Of a stretch of 16,048 bases of DNA, positions 10,235 to 16,048 are shown one piece after another. How positions within the stretch are numbered: the stretch's first letter is position 1; the number at the start of each line of letters is the position of its first letter. The DNA is taken from the NCBI GenBank assembly GCA_002479405.1, contig DLMX01000021.1, forward strand, positions 1 through 16,048. Direction: 5' to 3'. The notes under the pieces are model-generated. The model made no database searches, was not told the DNA's origin, and was given only the letters and a program-made list of their open reading frames with translations. Source of the DNA: Methylophilaceae bacterium UBA7525. Lineage in GTDB: Bacteria; Pseudomonadota; Gammaproteobacteria; Burkholderiales; Methylophilaceae. The position numbers were made by a program, and so were the translations under genes.

Positions 10235-10356
10235 AGCGACCAACACTTCCGTGCATGAGTGCAACAGCCACTTGTGCGCCGACAGAAATTAAAACCCACA
10301 TCCAAACAGTTGCGATGGATATGAAGTACGTGGTAATCGACCGGAAATCGGAGTGA
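10231..10356 (+). CDS. Possible 41-residue small ORF between mazF and GIY-YIG gene
   Basis: A GTG at 10231 overlaps the mazF stop as GTGA and is preceded by GGAG (10219-10222) at 8 bases. The frame stays open for 41 codons to TGA at 10354-10356, three bases before the ATG of the GIY-YIG gene. The product would start VKRPTLPCMS and end MDMKYVVIDRKSE. No family is recognised, and an open frame of this size can occur by chance; an internal ATG at 10255 would give 33 residues. Its support is only positional: it exactly fills the gap in an otherwise gapless run of genes. Confidence 0.3.
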   Translation: MKRPTLPCMSATATCAPTEIKTHIQTVAMDMKYVVIDRKSE

Positions 10357-10359
10357 ATA

Positions 10360-11217
10360 ATGGCGAGTGCAACAATTAAAATTTTCTTGCCTCACGGCGA
10401 CCCCAAAAGGCTGAGAACAGCAGAACTCTCCAACTGGACTGGTAAAGCTATAGCAGGTCCGAGAAGTGAATTTGACAATGTGCTTGCTCGTGAAGAATCT
10501 GCCAATCCTGGTATTTATTTCCTTACCGGATTAGACCCGGAAACCGGACAACCTTCTGTTTATATTGGAGAAGCTGAATCAATTCGGGATCGAGTGAAAG
10601 CGCATTTGGAGAAAGACTTTTGGAACCAGATCGTCTTTTTCATCAGTAAGGACGAAAATCTAACAAAAGCCCATATACGCTACTGCGAAGGACGTTTAAT
10701 TGAAATTGCAAAAATTGCTGGCAGGGCGATAGTTAAGAACTCTCAGGCAAGTGGATCAAAATTACCTGAATCAGATCGTGAAGATATGGAGGTGTTTCTT
10801 GAAAAACTTCAACAACTTTTGCCCGCTCTAGGAGTAGAAGTCTTCGTTCCAACATTTTCCCCATCACAAACATCTGCACAACCTGACGTTTTGTTTTGTG
10901 AGATCAAAGGTCTCAAGGCCAAAGGATACTTGACACCCAATGGACTTGTAGTGATTGCTGGCTCGCAAGCTGTACTGAACCCTCGCGGATCTGCTGCCAA
11001 ATATCCTTGGCCTCAAAACATGCGCGAAAAACTAATGGAGCAAGGCAACCTAGTAGCCAGTAGCGATCATCTTGTATTTACCAAAGATGTAGAGTTTTCT
11101 AGTCCAAGTGCAGCTGCAGCAGTGATTCACGGTGGTCACGCAAATGGACTGACCGCATGGAAAAACTCTTCGAATCAAAGTTTAAAAGAACTGGAAGCGC
11201 TGGAAGCAAATGCATAA
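10360..11217 (+). CDS. GIY-YIG nuclease-family protein with C-terminal DUF4357
   Basis: A 285-residue protein. Residues about 50-120 carry the GIY-YIG fold signature: G51-I-Y-F-L, V-Y68-I-G70-E, basic R76/R78 after it, and E110 in CEGRLIE as the expected metal-binding glutamate. Residues 1-35 form a short beta-rich N-terminal piece (IKIFLPHGDPKRLRTAEL) seen in the DUF4357-linked subfamily, and about 220-275 (FSSPSAAAAVIHGGHANGLTAWKN) match DUF4357. A linker with predicted helix (140-155) joins them. GGAG at 10350-10353 is the ribosome site. The gene is visibly richer in A/T and uses different codons from glnS or corA, suggesting horizontal acquisition. Such proteins are often found near restriction or defence genes, but the substrate is unknown and it may act on DNA or only bind it. 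Confidence 0.83.
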   Translation: MASATIKIFLPHGDPKRLRTAELSNWTGKAIAGPRSEFDNVLAREESANPGIYFLTGLDPETGQPSVYIGEAESIRDRVKAHLEKDFWNQIVFFISKDENLTKAHIRYCEGRLIEIAKIAGRAIVKNSQASGSKLPESDREDMEVFLEKLQQLLPALGVEVFVPTFSPSQTSAQPDVLFCEIKGLKAKGYLTPNGLVVIAGSQAVLNPRGSAAKYPWPQNMREKLMEQGNLVASSDHLVFTKDVEFSSPSAAAAVIHGGHANGLTAWKNSSNQSLKELEALEANA

Positions 11218-11220
11218 CAC

Positions 11221-11799
11221 ATGAAAAACCTTGTTACGCTAAATAATGCCTACCGCCTCCTCAACCACGGCCCCACCGTCCTTGTCACTTCAGCTCACGA
11301 CAGTCAACGCAACATCATGGCGGCCGCCTGGAACATGCCGCTGGATTTCGACCCGCCCAAGGTCGCCATCGTCATCGACAAGAACACCCATACACGCGAA
11401 CTGATGGAAGCTTCAGGCTCCTTTGCCATCAACGTGCCGTGCCGCGCGCAGGCGGAGATGGTGGTGCGGGTCGGCAATTGCAGCGGGCGCGAGTTGTTGG
11501 GCAAATCGCCGGACAACAAGCTCGCCGCCTTCGATATCCCGACCTTCCCGGCCAGAGAGATATCAGCACCCTTGATAGAAGGCTGCGTCGCATGGCTGGA
11601 ATGCCGCATCATCCCGGAGCCGCACATCCAGAACACTTATGATCTGTTCGTCGCCGAAGTCGTTGCCGCGCAGGCTGACGAGCGGGTATTCACAGACGAC
11701 CGCTGGCATTTCGAGGGGCATGACGAACTTCGCACCGTCCACCATGTTGCAGGCGGTGCTTTCATGTCCATAGGTGATGCGTTTAAGATAGGCACATGA
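11221..11799 (+). CDS. Flavin reductase-like protein, FMN-binding split barrel
   Basis: A 192-residue protein with the flavin-reductase/flavoredoxin pattern: TVLVTSAHDSQRNIMAAAWNMPLDFDPPKVAIVID (about residues 19-53; N-x-M-A-A-A-W contacts FMN in the family), a T-R-E-L-x-x-S-GSFAINVP strand (57-73), and a dimer-interface C-terminal half ending GDAFKIGT. These enzymes bind FMN and either transfer electrons from NAD(P)H or act as small electron carriers; the partner is not evident. The start at 11221 lies only three bases after the GIY-YIG stop and has no clear Shine-Dalgarno within 12 bases, so translation may depend on re-initiation. The stop overlaps the corA start as ATGA. Base composition returns to that of the core genes here. 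Confidence 0.85.
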   Translation: MKNLVTLNNAYRLLNHGPTVLVTSAHDSQRNIMAAAWNMPLDFDPPKVAIVIDKNTHTRELMEASGSFAINVPCRAQAEMVVRVGNCSGRELLGKSPDNKLAAFDIPTFPAREISAPLIEGCVAWLECRIIPEPHIQNTYDLFVAEVVAAQADERVFTDDRWHFEGHDELRTVHHVAGGAFMSIGDAFKIGT

Positions 11800-12926
11800 C
11801 CAGCCGCAAGACATCATTGGGAAAAGCGGAAAAGAAGCCCCGCAAGCCGTCGCGCCTGAAGCACAGCAGGAAGGTCGGCATGCCGCCCGGTGCGCTGGTG
11901 CATGTGGGTGAGATCAAGACTGCGCAGCCGCATGTCACCGTTTTCGACTACTCGCCGGATTCAATTAGTGAGTTGTCACTCACCGCCGAAGATGCGCTGA
12001 CACTGGCGCCGAATATCTCCGGCATTCGCTGGCTCAACGTCTATGGCTTGCACGACGCTACGTTGATCGCCCGCATCGGCGAGAACTTCGGCCTGCATGC
12101 ACTGGTGCTGGAAGACATTCTCAACACCAACCAGCGACCCAAGGTCGACAGCTTCGAGCACAATCTGTTCATCGTTACGCGTTTCTTCCAGTATCACTCG
12201 GAAGAACGGGATATCACTTCCGACCAGGTCAGCATAATCCTCGGCAAGAATTTCGTGCTGACTTTTCAGGAACGGCATATCGGCGCCTTCGACCCGGTGC
12301 GCGAACGCCTGCGCACAACAGGCAGCCATCTGCGCCAAGCCGGTCCGGATTACCTGACCTACTCGCTGCTGGATGTGATCGTTGACCGTTACTTCATCGT
12401 GCTGGAACAGCTGGGCAATGACTGTGAAGAACTGGAAGATGCCCTGATACGCAAGCCGACCAACGCAACACTGAAAAGCATCCACAGCCTGAAACGCGAA
12501 AGCATGGAGTTGCGCCGCAACGTCTGGCCGCTGAGAGAAGTGATCAATCACCTGATGCGCAACGAACAAGGTTTTTTCACGGCGAACACGGTAATCTATC
12601 TGCGTGATGTGCATGACCACACGCTATATTTCATCGAATCGCTGGAGACCATCCGCGACATGTTGAGCGGCATGATGGACATTTACCTTTCCAGCGTCAG
12701 TAACCGCGTGAATCTGGAGCTGCGCGCCCTGACCGTGGTAGCCATGCTGTTCATGCCGGCCACGCTGATCGCCGGCATCTTCGGCATGAACTTCGAGGTC
12801 ATTCCCTGGTTCCACCACCCTTACGGCTTCTGGTTCGCGCTGGGGATCATGCTGGGCATCGCCATCATCATGGCGTTGATCTTCTGGCGCCGGCAGTGGC
12901 TCTCGCGGCCGGACATCGGCCAATAA
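11796..12926 (+). CDS. corA: CorA-type magnesium/cobalt transporter
   Basis: A 376-residue CorA family channel for divalent cations (Mg2+, Co2+, Ni2+). The large N-terminal cytoplasmic domain runs to about residue 305 and includes a long helix region (about 190-305). Two C-terminal transmembrane segments follow: LTVVAMLFMPATLIAGIFG (about 310-329) ending in the signature G330-M331-N332, and FWFALGIMLGIAIIMALIFW (about 345-364). The GMN loop forms the selectivity filter. The first 40 residues are an unusually basic extension (MTSRKTSLGKAEKKPRKPSRLKHSRK) of unknown role. The ATG overlaps the flavin reductase stop, so the two are likely co-translated. The gene converges with msrA with only nine bases between stops and no clear intrinsic terminator. 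Confidence 0.93.
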   Translation: MTSRKTSLGKAEKKPRKPSRLKHSRKVGMPPGALVHVGEIKTAQPHVTVFDYSPDSISELSLTAEDALTLAPNISGIRWLNVYGLHDATLIARIGENFGLHALVLEDILNTNQRPKVDSFEHNLFIVTRFFQYHSEERDITSDQVSIILGKNFVLTFQERHIGAFDPVRERLRTTGSHLRQAGPDYLTYSLLDVIVDRYFIVLEQLGNDCEELEDALIRKPTNATLKSIHSLKRESMELRRNVWPLREVINHLMRNEQGFFTANTVIYLRDVHDHTLYFIESLETIRDMLSGMMDIYLSSVSNRVNLELRALTVVAMLFMPATLIAGIFGMNFEVIPWFHHPYGFWFALGIMLGIAIIMALIFWRRQWLSRPDIGQ

Positions 12927-12935
12927 CCTGCCGAA

Positions 12936-13475
12936 TCAAACTGCCTTCAGCAAGGCACTGTATTTCGCACGTATCTTCGCCACCTTGGGCGCAGCCACCG
13001 CCATGCAGTATGGCTGGCGCGGGTTGTTGGCATAGTAGTATTGGTGATAATCCTCGGCCGGATAGAAGGTCGATGCACTCGTCACTTCCGTAACAACAGG
13101 ATCCGGCCACCAGTTCTCGGCATCGACCTTGGCGATCATCTGCTCGGCAATGGTCTTCTGTTCGTCGTCCAGATAGAAGATCGCAGAGCGGTACTGCGTG
13201 CCGATGTCATTACCCTGACGGTTTGGTGTGGTCGGGTCGTGCGCCGTGAAGAAGACTTCCAGCAGTTGCTCGAAACTGATGACGGCGGGATCGAAATGGA
13301 TCTCGATCGCTTCGGCATGCCCGGTCGTGCCGGTGCAGACCTGCTTGTAGGTCGGATCGCTGGTAAAACCACCGGTGTAGCCGGAAACCACCCTGTGGAC
13401 GCCAGCCAGCTGTGTGAATACCGGCTCCAGGCACCAGAAGCAGCCGCCAGCCAATATCGCAATATTTTCTTTCAT
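12936..13475 (-). CDS. msrA: Peptide methionine-S-sulfoxide reductase A
   Basis: Reduces methionine-S-sulfoxide in proteins, repairing oxidative damage with electrons from thioredoxin. The 179-residue protein has the signature GGCFWC with catalytic C12, E17 nearby, then GYTGG (33-37), GHAEAIEIHFDP (52-63), QYRSAIFYLD (95-104) and the C-terminal YCMAVAAPKVAKIRAKY, where C157 may act as resolving cysteine. It lacks the double-cysteine C-terminal tail of E. coli MsrA, so recycling may use fewer cysteines. It is a free-standing MsrA, not fused to MsrB. A weak GGGA lies nine bases before ATG 13475. Divergent from the Y-family polymerase gene. Confidence 0.95.
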   Translation of the reverse strand: MKENIAILAGGCFWCLEPVFTQLAGVHRVVSGYTGGFTSDPTYKQVCTGTTGHAEAIEIHFDPAVISFEQLLEVFFTAHDPTTPNRQGNDIGTQYRSAIFYLDDEQKTIAEQMIAKVDAENWWPDPVVTEVTSASTFYPAEDYHQYYYANNPRQPYCMAVAAPKVAKIRAKYSALLKAV

Positions 13476-13506
13476 GAAACTGTCCCATTATCTGTCGATG
13501 ATGATT

Positions 13507-13534
13507 AAGATATTCATCTGGCCGGAAAGTGCAA
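13507..13534 (-). promoter_or_regulatory. Possible promoter of msrA
   Basis: On the minus strand TTGCAC (13534-13529) and TATCTT (13512-13507) are 16 bases apart, a weak sigma70-like pair 32 bases before the msrA ATG. It lies in the 88-base divergent region shared with the polymerase gene, which shows no LexA box. Pattern match only. Confidence 0.3.
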
Positions 13535-13563
13535 TCCTTACCTGACTTTAATATGTGTATCCC

Positions 13564-14814
13564 ATGTCCCTGAACGCGCTCTATGTCGATTTCAATTCCT
13601 ACTTTGCCTCGGTAGAGCAGTTGTTGCGTCCGGAACTCAGGGGCAGGCCGGTCGCTGTACTGCCAGTCGTCGCGGAAACCACCTGTTGCATCGCCGCGAG
13701 TTATGAAGCCAAGGCTTTTGGCGTCAAGACCGGTACTCGCGTCAGCGATGCGCGCAAAATGTGTCCGGACATCATCCTGGTGGAAGCGCGCCCCTCTTTA
13801 TATATTGAATATCATCACAAACTGATCGCCGTCGTCGAGTCCTGCACACACGTCGAAAGAACGCTCTCCATCGATGAAATGGTCTGCAGGCTGACCGGCA
13901 GCCAGCGCCAGAAAGAAAATGCGCTGGCGCTGGCACAACGTATCAAACAGCGCATCGCCAGGGAGGTTGGCTCCGAGATTCGCTGCTCCATCGGCATTGC
14001 GCCCAACACCTACCTGTCCAAGGTTGCTTCCAATATGCAGAAACCCGATGGCTGCGTCGTTATCGAGCAACACGAACTGCCGGACAGACTCTTCTCACTG
14101 GAATTACGCGATCTCAACGGTATCGGCAGAAAAATGGAAGAACGGCTACTGAAGAAAGGCATTAGCAGCGTGCAGGCGCTCTATGCGCTGAATCGTCAGC
14201 AGCTACGCTCTGCCTGGGGCAGCGTCGATGGCGAACGCATGTACGACAAGCTGCGCGGCATCGAATTGCCGGAAAACAAATCCGACCGCAACAGTCTGGG
14301 GCATTCTCATGTACTGCCACCAGAATTGCGTTCCCGGGAGGCTGCACTCTCCGTGCTGCACCGCCTGCTGCAGAAAGCCTGCCTCAGACTGCGCAGCTAT
14401 GGTCTGTTGACCAGCAGAATACAGGTCCGCGTGAAGTTCCTCAACCAGCCGACCTGGGTCGCCGAGAGCGACTGTTCAGCGACAGACGACACCATGCAGC
14501 TCACACACGCACTTGAGTTGCTATGGAAAAAGTACCCGCCTGGTAAAAATATCACGCCTTATGCAGTCGGGATATCTTTTACCAGCCTGGCAGAGCCTTC
14601 TGCCAGCGTCATGGACCTGTTCCAGTCATCCGAGACCCCTACGCAAAGTCGTTTGAATAGCGTTCTGGACAAGCTGAATATGCGATACGGCAAAAATACG
14701 GTATATTTTGGTGGAGCCCATAGCGCATTGAACTATGCGCCCATGCGCATTGCGTTTAATCATATTCCCGATATCAAGATCGAGGATGACCAGCCAAGCG
14801 AAGGATCTGCATGA
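13564..14814 (+). CDS. Y-family (translesion) DNA polymerase, ImpB/MucB/SamB type
   Basis: Error-prone polymerase copying damaged DNA. From ATG 13564 the product has 416 residues. The N-terminal catalytic core is intact: D9 in YVDFNSYFASVE with F14 at the steric-gate position, then YEAKAFGVKTG (47-57), and D104-E105 in LSIDEM; NTYLSKVASNMQKPDG is the finger/palm nucleotide-binding block. A helix-hairpin-helix (LNGIGRKMEERLLKKGI, about 186-202) and little-finger region follow. The C-terminus ends NYAPMRIAFNHIPD plus a short acidic tail; SVMDLF near residue 344 could be a clamp-binding peptide, but is only loosely like QLxLF. ImuB proteins lack the catalytic acids, so this is not ImuB. GTG 13555 is an alternative start; no Shine-Dalgarno is seen, and no SOS box. 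It overlaps the ParA gene as ATGA. Confidence 0.88.
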   Translation: MSLNALYVDFNSYFASVEQLLRPELRGRPVAVLPVVAETTCCIAASYEAKAFGVKTGTRVSDARKMCPDIILVEARPSLYIEYHHKLIAVVESCTHVERTLSIDEMVCRLTGSQRQKENALALAQRIKQRIAREVGSEIRCSIGIAPNTYLSKVASNMQKPDGCVVIEQHELPDRLFSLELRDLNGIGRKMEERLLKKGISSVQALYALNRQQLRSAWGSVDGERMYDKLRGIELPENKSDRNSLGHSHVLPPELRSREAALSVLHRLLQKACLRLRSYGLLTSRIQVRVKFLNQPTWVAESDCSATDDTMQLTHALELLWKKYPPGKNITPYAVGISFTSLAEPSASVMDLFQSSETPTQSRLNSVLDKLNMRYGKNTVYFGGAHSALNYAPMRIAFNHIPDIKIEDDQPSEGSA

Positions 14815-15584
14815 CTCGTATCGCAGTCTTTAACCAGAAAGGTGGCGTAGGCAAAACCACGACCGTCCTCAATCTTGCAGCTGCCATACACCGTCGCAAC
14901 AAACAGTCACTCATCATTGACATGGACCCACAGGGCCATCTGTCGCAAATCCATCCGGATCCACACCTTACAGCACACCTGAGCCTGTTCGGCTTTTATC
15001 AGGACAACAAGTCGCTATCCTCGATCGCGATTGACTGGGACGACATCGGCAAACTCGTCTGCTCACACAAGGAGTTGATCAAGGTCGATTCGATTTTCGG
15101 CAAGGGTCCCGCCATATTGAACCGCCTGAAACAGGGTTTGGAATCCTATGAAAAGGATCACGGGCCGACAAACACGCTGATCGATTGTTGTCCCTACCTG
15201 GGCGTGCTTTCACTCAGCGCCATTTTCGCCGCCGATTTCGTCCTTATCCCGATTGCCTCAGACTTCCTGTCACTGCAGGGAGCACAAAAAGTGGAACATA
15301 CTCTCAAGGCGCTCGAACCCGTATTAAAGAAACGCGTCGACCGGCGCTATCTGATGACCTGCTATGACAGAAGGCGTGGCATGACCTTTGAAGTCCACGA
15401 GCAGGCGAAGGATTACTTCGGTGAAGAAGTTTGTAAAACAGTGATTTCAGAGAATGTTGCGGTGGCAGAAAGTCCGCAGTACAAACAGAATGTCTTTCAA
15501 TACAGCAGCAACAGCAGTGGCGCGCATGATTACACGGCCCTGCTGGATGAACTCATCAACGAACAGCTGATCAGGCTGAATTAA
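14811..15584 (+). CDS. Solitary ParA/Soj-like Walker ATPase
   Basis: A 257-residue P-loop ATPase of the ParA/MinD group: deviant Walker A FNQKGGVGKTTT (K10 signature lysine, K15), Walker A' D37-M-D39-PQGHLS, and Walker B-like LID125CCPYLGVLS, in which the usual IDCPP reads IDCCP. DNA-binding ParA proteins dimerise with ATP on nucleoid DNA and position cargo. No ParB, parS or plasmid-replication gene is next to it, so chromosomal origin segregation is unlikely. It starts inside the stop codon of the polymerase gene (ATGA, 14811-14814), which argues for a shared transcript and coupled translation. It has no N-terminal helix-turn-helix. Role unknown; positioning or regulating the polymerase is an inference. 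Confidence 0.88.
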   Translation: MTRIAVFNQKGGVGKTTTVLNLAAAIHRRNKQSLIIDMDPQGHLSQIHPDPHLTAHLSLFGFYQDNKSLSSIAIDWDDIGKLVCSHKELIKVDSIFGKGPAILNRLKQGLESYEKDHGPTNTLIDCCPYLGVLSLSAIFAADFVLIPIASDFLSLQGAQKVEHTLKALEPVLKKRVDRRYLMTCYDRRRGMTFEVHEQAKDYFGEEVCKTVISENVAVAESPQYKQNVFQYSSNSSGAHDYTALLDELINEQLIRLN

Positions 15585-15589
15585 GCCTT

Positions 15590-15620
15590 TGAGCGGGTAC
15601 TGAAACTCAGCGACCGCTCA
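15590..15620. terminator. Hairpin between the converging ParA-like and small-protein genes
   Basis: TGAGCGG (15590-15596) pairs perfectly with CCGCTCA (15614-15620); inside, CTGA (15600-15603) pairs with TCAG (15607-15610) around AAC, separated by symmetric three-base internal loops. It spans the end of the minus-strand gene, including its stop codon. No T-run follows on either strand, so intrinsic termination is doubtful; it may be an RNA-stability or Rho-related structure. Confidence 0.35.
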
Positions 15621-15816
15621 CAATCAGGGCCAGCACTTCTTCATAGCTTGAATTCGCCGGCCGCTCAGGGGATACCACGCGCGTATCCAGAATCTCGCAA
15701 TTACGATACATCTGCTGCAATTTTCTTGTCGCTTCCTCTTCGGTACGTCCGTAAATCTGCAGATTTTCGACAATTGCTCCGTTGCGGCTACGGATTTGAT
15801 ACACGTACTTGGTCAT
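15607..15816 (-). CDS. Small conserved-looking protein of unknown function
   Basis: From ATG 15816 the product has 69 residues: TKYVYQIRSRNGAIVENLQIYGRTEEEATRKLQQMYRNCEILDTRVV and a short tail. The pattern is a beta strand, a turn, a helix (TEEEATRKLQQMY) and a second strand, a compact alpha/beta protein without signal peptide or membrane segment. I do not recognise a named family. Start choice is uncertain: in-frame ATGs at 15831 and 15846 also exist, none with a Shine-Dalgarno; the putative promoter would put the 15846 start within about ten bases of the transcript start, which favours the later ones. It converges with the ParA-like gene, 22 bases apart, and is cotranscribed with nothing visible. 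The upstream flank is A/T-rich. Confidence 0.65.
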   Translation of the reverse strand: MTKYVYQIRSRNGAIVENLQIYGRTEEEATRKLQQMYRNCEILDTRVVSPERPANSSYEEVLALIVSGR

Positions 15817-15862
15817 TAATGGCGCATGCATAATAAGCTTTTCCATGAATCTGTTAAGCTTA

Positions 15863-15891
15863 AATATAGAACGACTCAATGAGAAAGACAA
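15863..15891 (-). promoter_or_regulatory. Probable promoter of the small-protein gene
   Basis: On the minus strand TTGTCT (15891-15886) and TATATT (15868-15863) are exactly 17 bases apart, matching four and five of six sigma70 consensus bases. The transcript would begin near 15856, leaving about 40 bases before the ATG at 15816. Confidence 0.5.
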
Positions 15892-15993
15892 GCTATCTTA
15901 TTGTATTTAATAGAGATGCCTATATGTGCTATACAGACGTGATATAGACACCATATATTGCGGCATTCGATGTGATCTGGATAAGCAGAAATG

Positions 15994-16024
15994 AAAAAAC
16001 CCACTACTTTCGTAGTGGGTTTTT
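15994..16024. terminator. Intrinsic terminator of an rRNA operon
   Basis: CCCACTAC (16000-16007) and GTAGTGGG (16012-16019) form a perfect 8-bp stem with a TTTC loop, flanked by A6 (15994-15999) and T5 (16020-16024). On the minus strand this is a stem with GAAA loop followed by six T, directly after the 5S rRNA end. It can also work on the plus strand. The 100 or so bases between it and the small-protein promoter hold nothing recognisable. Confidence 0.9.
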
Positions 16025-16033
16025 CGTATAAGG

Positions 16034-16048
16034 AGCTTGGCGGTGACC
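16034..16048 (-). rRNA. rrf: 5S ribosomal RNA, 3' end only (partial)
   Basis: On the minus strand the last 15 bases of the window read GGTCACCGCCAAGCT, the usual 3' end of betaproteobacterial 5S rRNA, followed at once by a strong terminator. The rest of the 5S gene, and presumably the 23S and 16S genes, lie beyond the right edge and are transcribed towards this window. The exact mature 3' end may differ by a few bases. Confidence is limited by the short length visible. Confidence 0.75.

Noticed and set aside
12942..12957. Terminator between corA and msrA
   Set aside because: TGCCTT/AAGGCA is only a 6-bp stem inside the msrA end with no T-run; too weak to call.
13476..13563. SOS (LexA) box before the Y-family polymerase
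   Set aside because: CTGT occurs twice in direct orientation near 13480-13495, but no CTGT-N8-ACAG palindrome is present.
13564..14814. ImuB of an ImuA-ImuB-DnaE2 mutasome
   Set aside because: All three catalytic acids (D9, D104, E105) are present, whereas ImuB lacks them, and the neighbour is ParA-like rather than RecA-like ImuA or DnaE2.

Overview
The window looks like a chromosomal segment of a moderately GC-rich betaproteobacterium. The evidence is gene order and protein character: an aceE-aceF-lpdA cluster whose E3 subunit carries its own lipoyl domain, a birA-coaX-SPOR cluster, a GlnRS of proteobacterial type, and the 3' end of a 5S rRNA with betaproteobacterial-looking sequence at the right edge. 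Genus is not determined; assignment to a Nitrosomonadales/Gallionella-like or related lineage would be a guess.

Layout. (1) 1-4859, plus strand: pyruvate dehydrogenase complex genes aceE (5' end outside the window), aceF and lpdA. A large, nested palindromic element sits between aceF and lpdA. (2) 4902-4946: a strong bidirectional terminator shared with the converging minus-strand operon. (3) 4922-7765, minus strand: birA, coaX, a SPOR-domain membrane protein and an Ala/Lys/Pro-rich protein, tightly coupled by ATGA overlaps and a stop codon fused to a Shine-Dalgarno sequence. (4) 7864-9630, plus strand: glnS, divergent from birA. (5) 9649-12926, plus strand: an unusually compact run made of a mazE/mazF-like toxin-antitoxin pair behind a 16-bp perfect palindrome, a possible 41-codon small ORF, an A/T-richer GIY-YIG/DUF4357 nuclease-like gene, a flavin reductase-like gene and corA. 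The middle of this run (9649-11217) is the accessory part of the window. (6) 12936-13475, minus strand: msrA. (7) 13564-15584, plus strand: a Y-family (ImpB/MucB/SamB-type) DNA polymerase overlapping a solitary ParA-like ATPase by ATGA. (8) 15607-15816, minus strand: a small conserved-looking protein of unknown function. (9) 15994-16048: an rRNA operon terminator and the last bases of a minus-strand 5S rRNA.

How it works together. The left part is central metabolism (pyruvate to acetyl-CoA). The birA-coaX operon serves biotin attachment and coenzyme A synthesis, so cofactor supply lies next to a CoA-using complex. The most interesting non-routine points are the translationally coupled translesion polymerase plus ParA ATPase without a ParB, the toxin-antitoxin/small-ORF/GIY-YIG run joined to housekeeping genes, and the structured element between aceF and lpdA. 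No CRISPR array, insertion sequence, tRNA or prophage was seen. No intergenic stretch exceeds about 180 bases.
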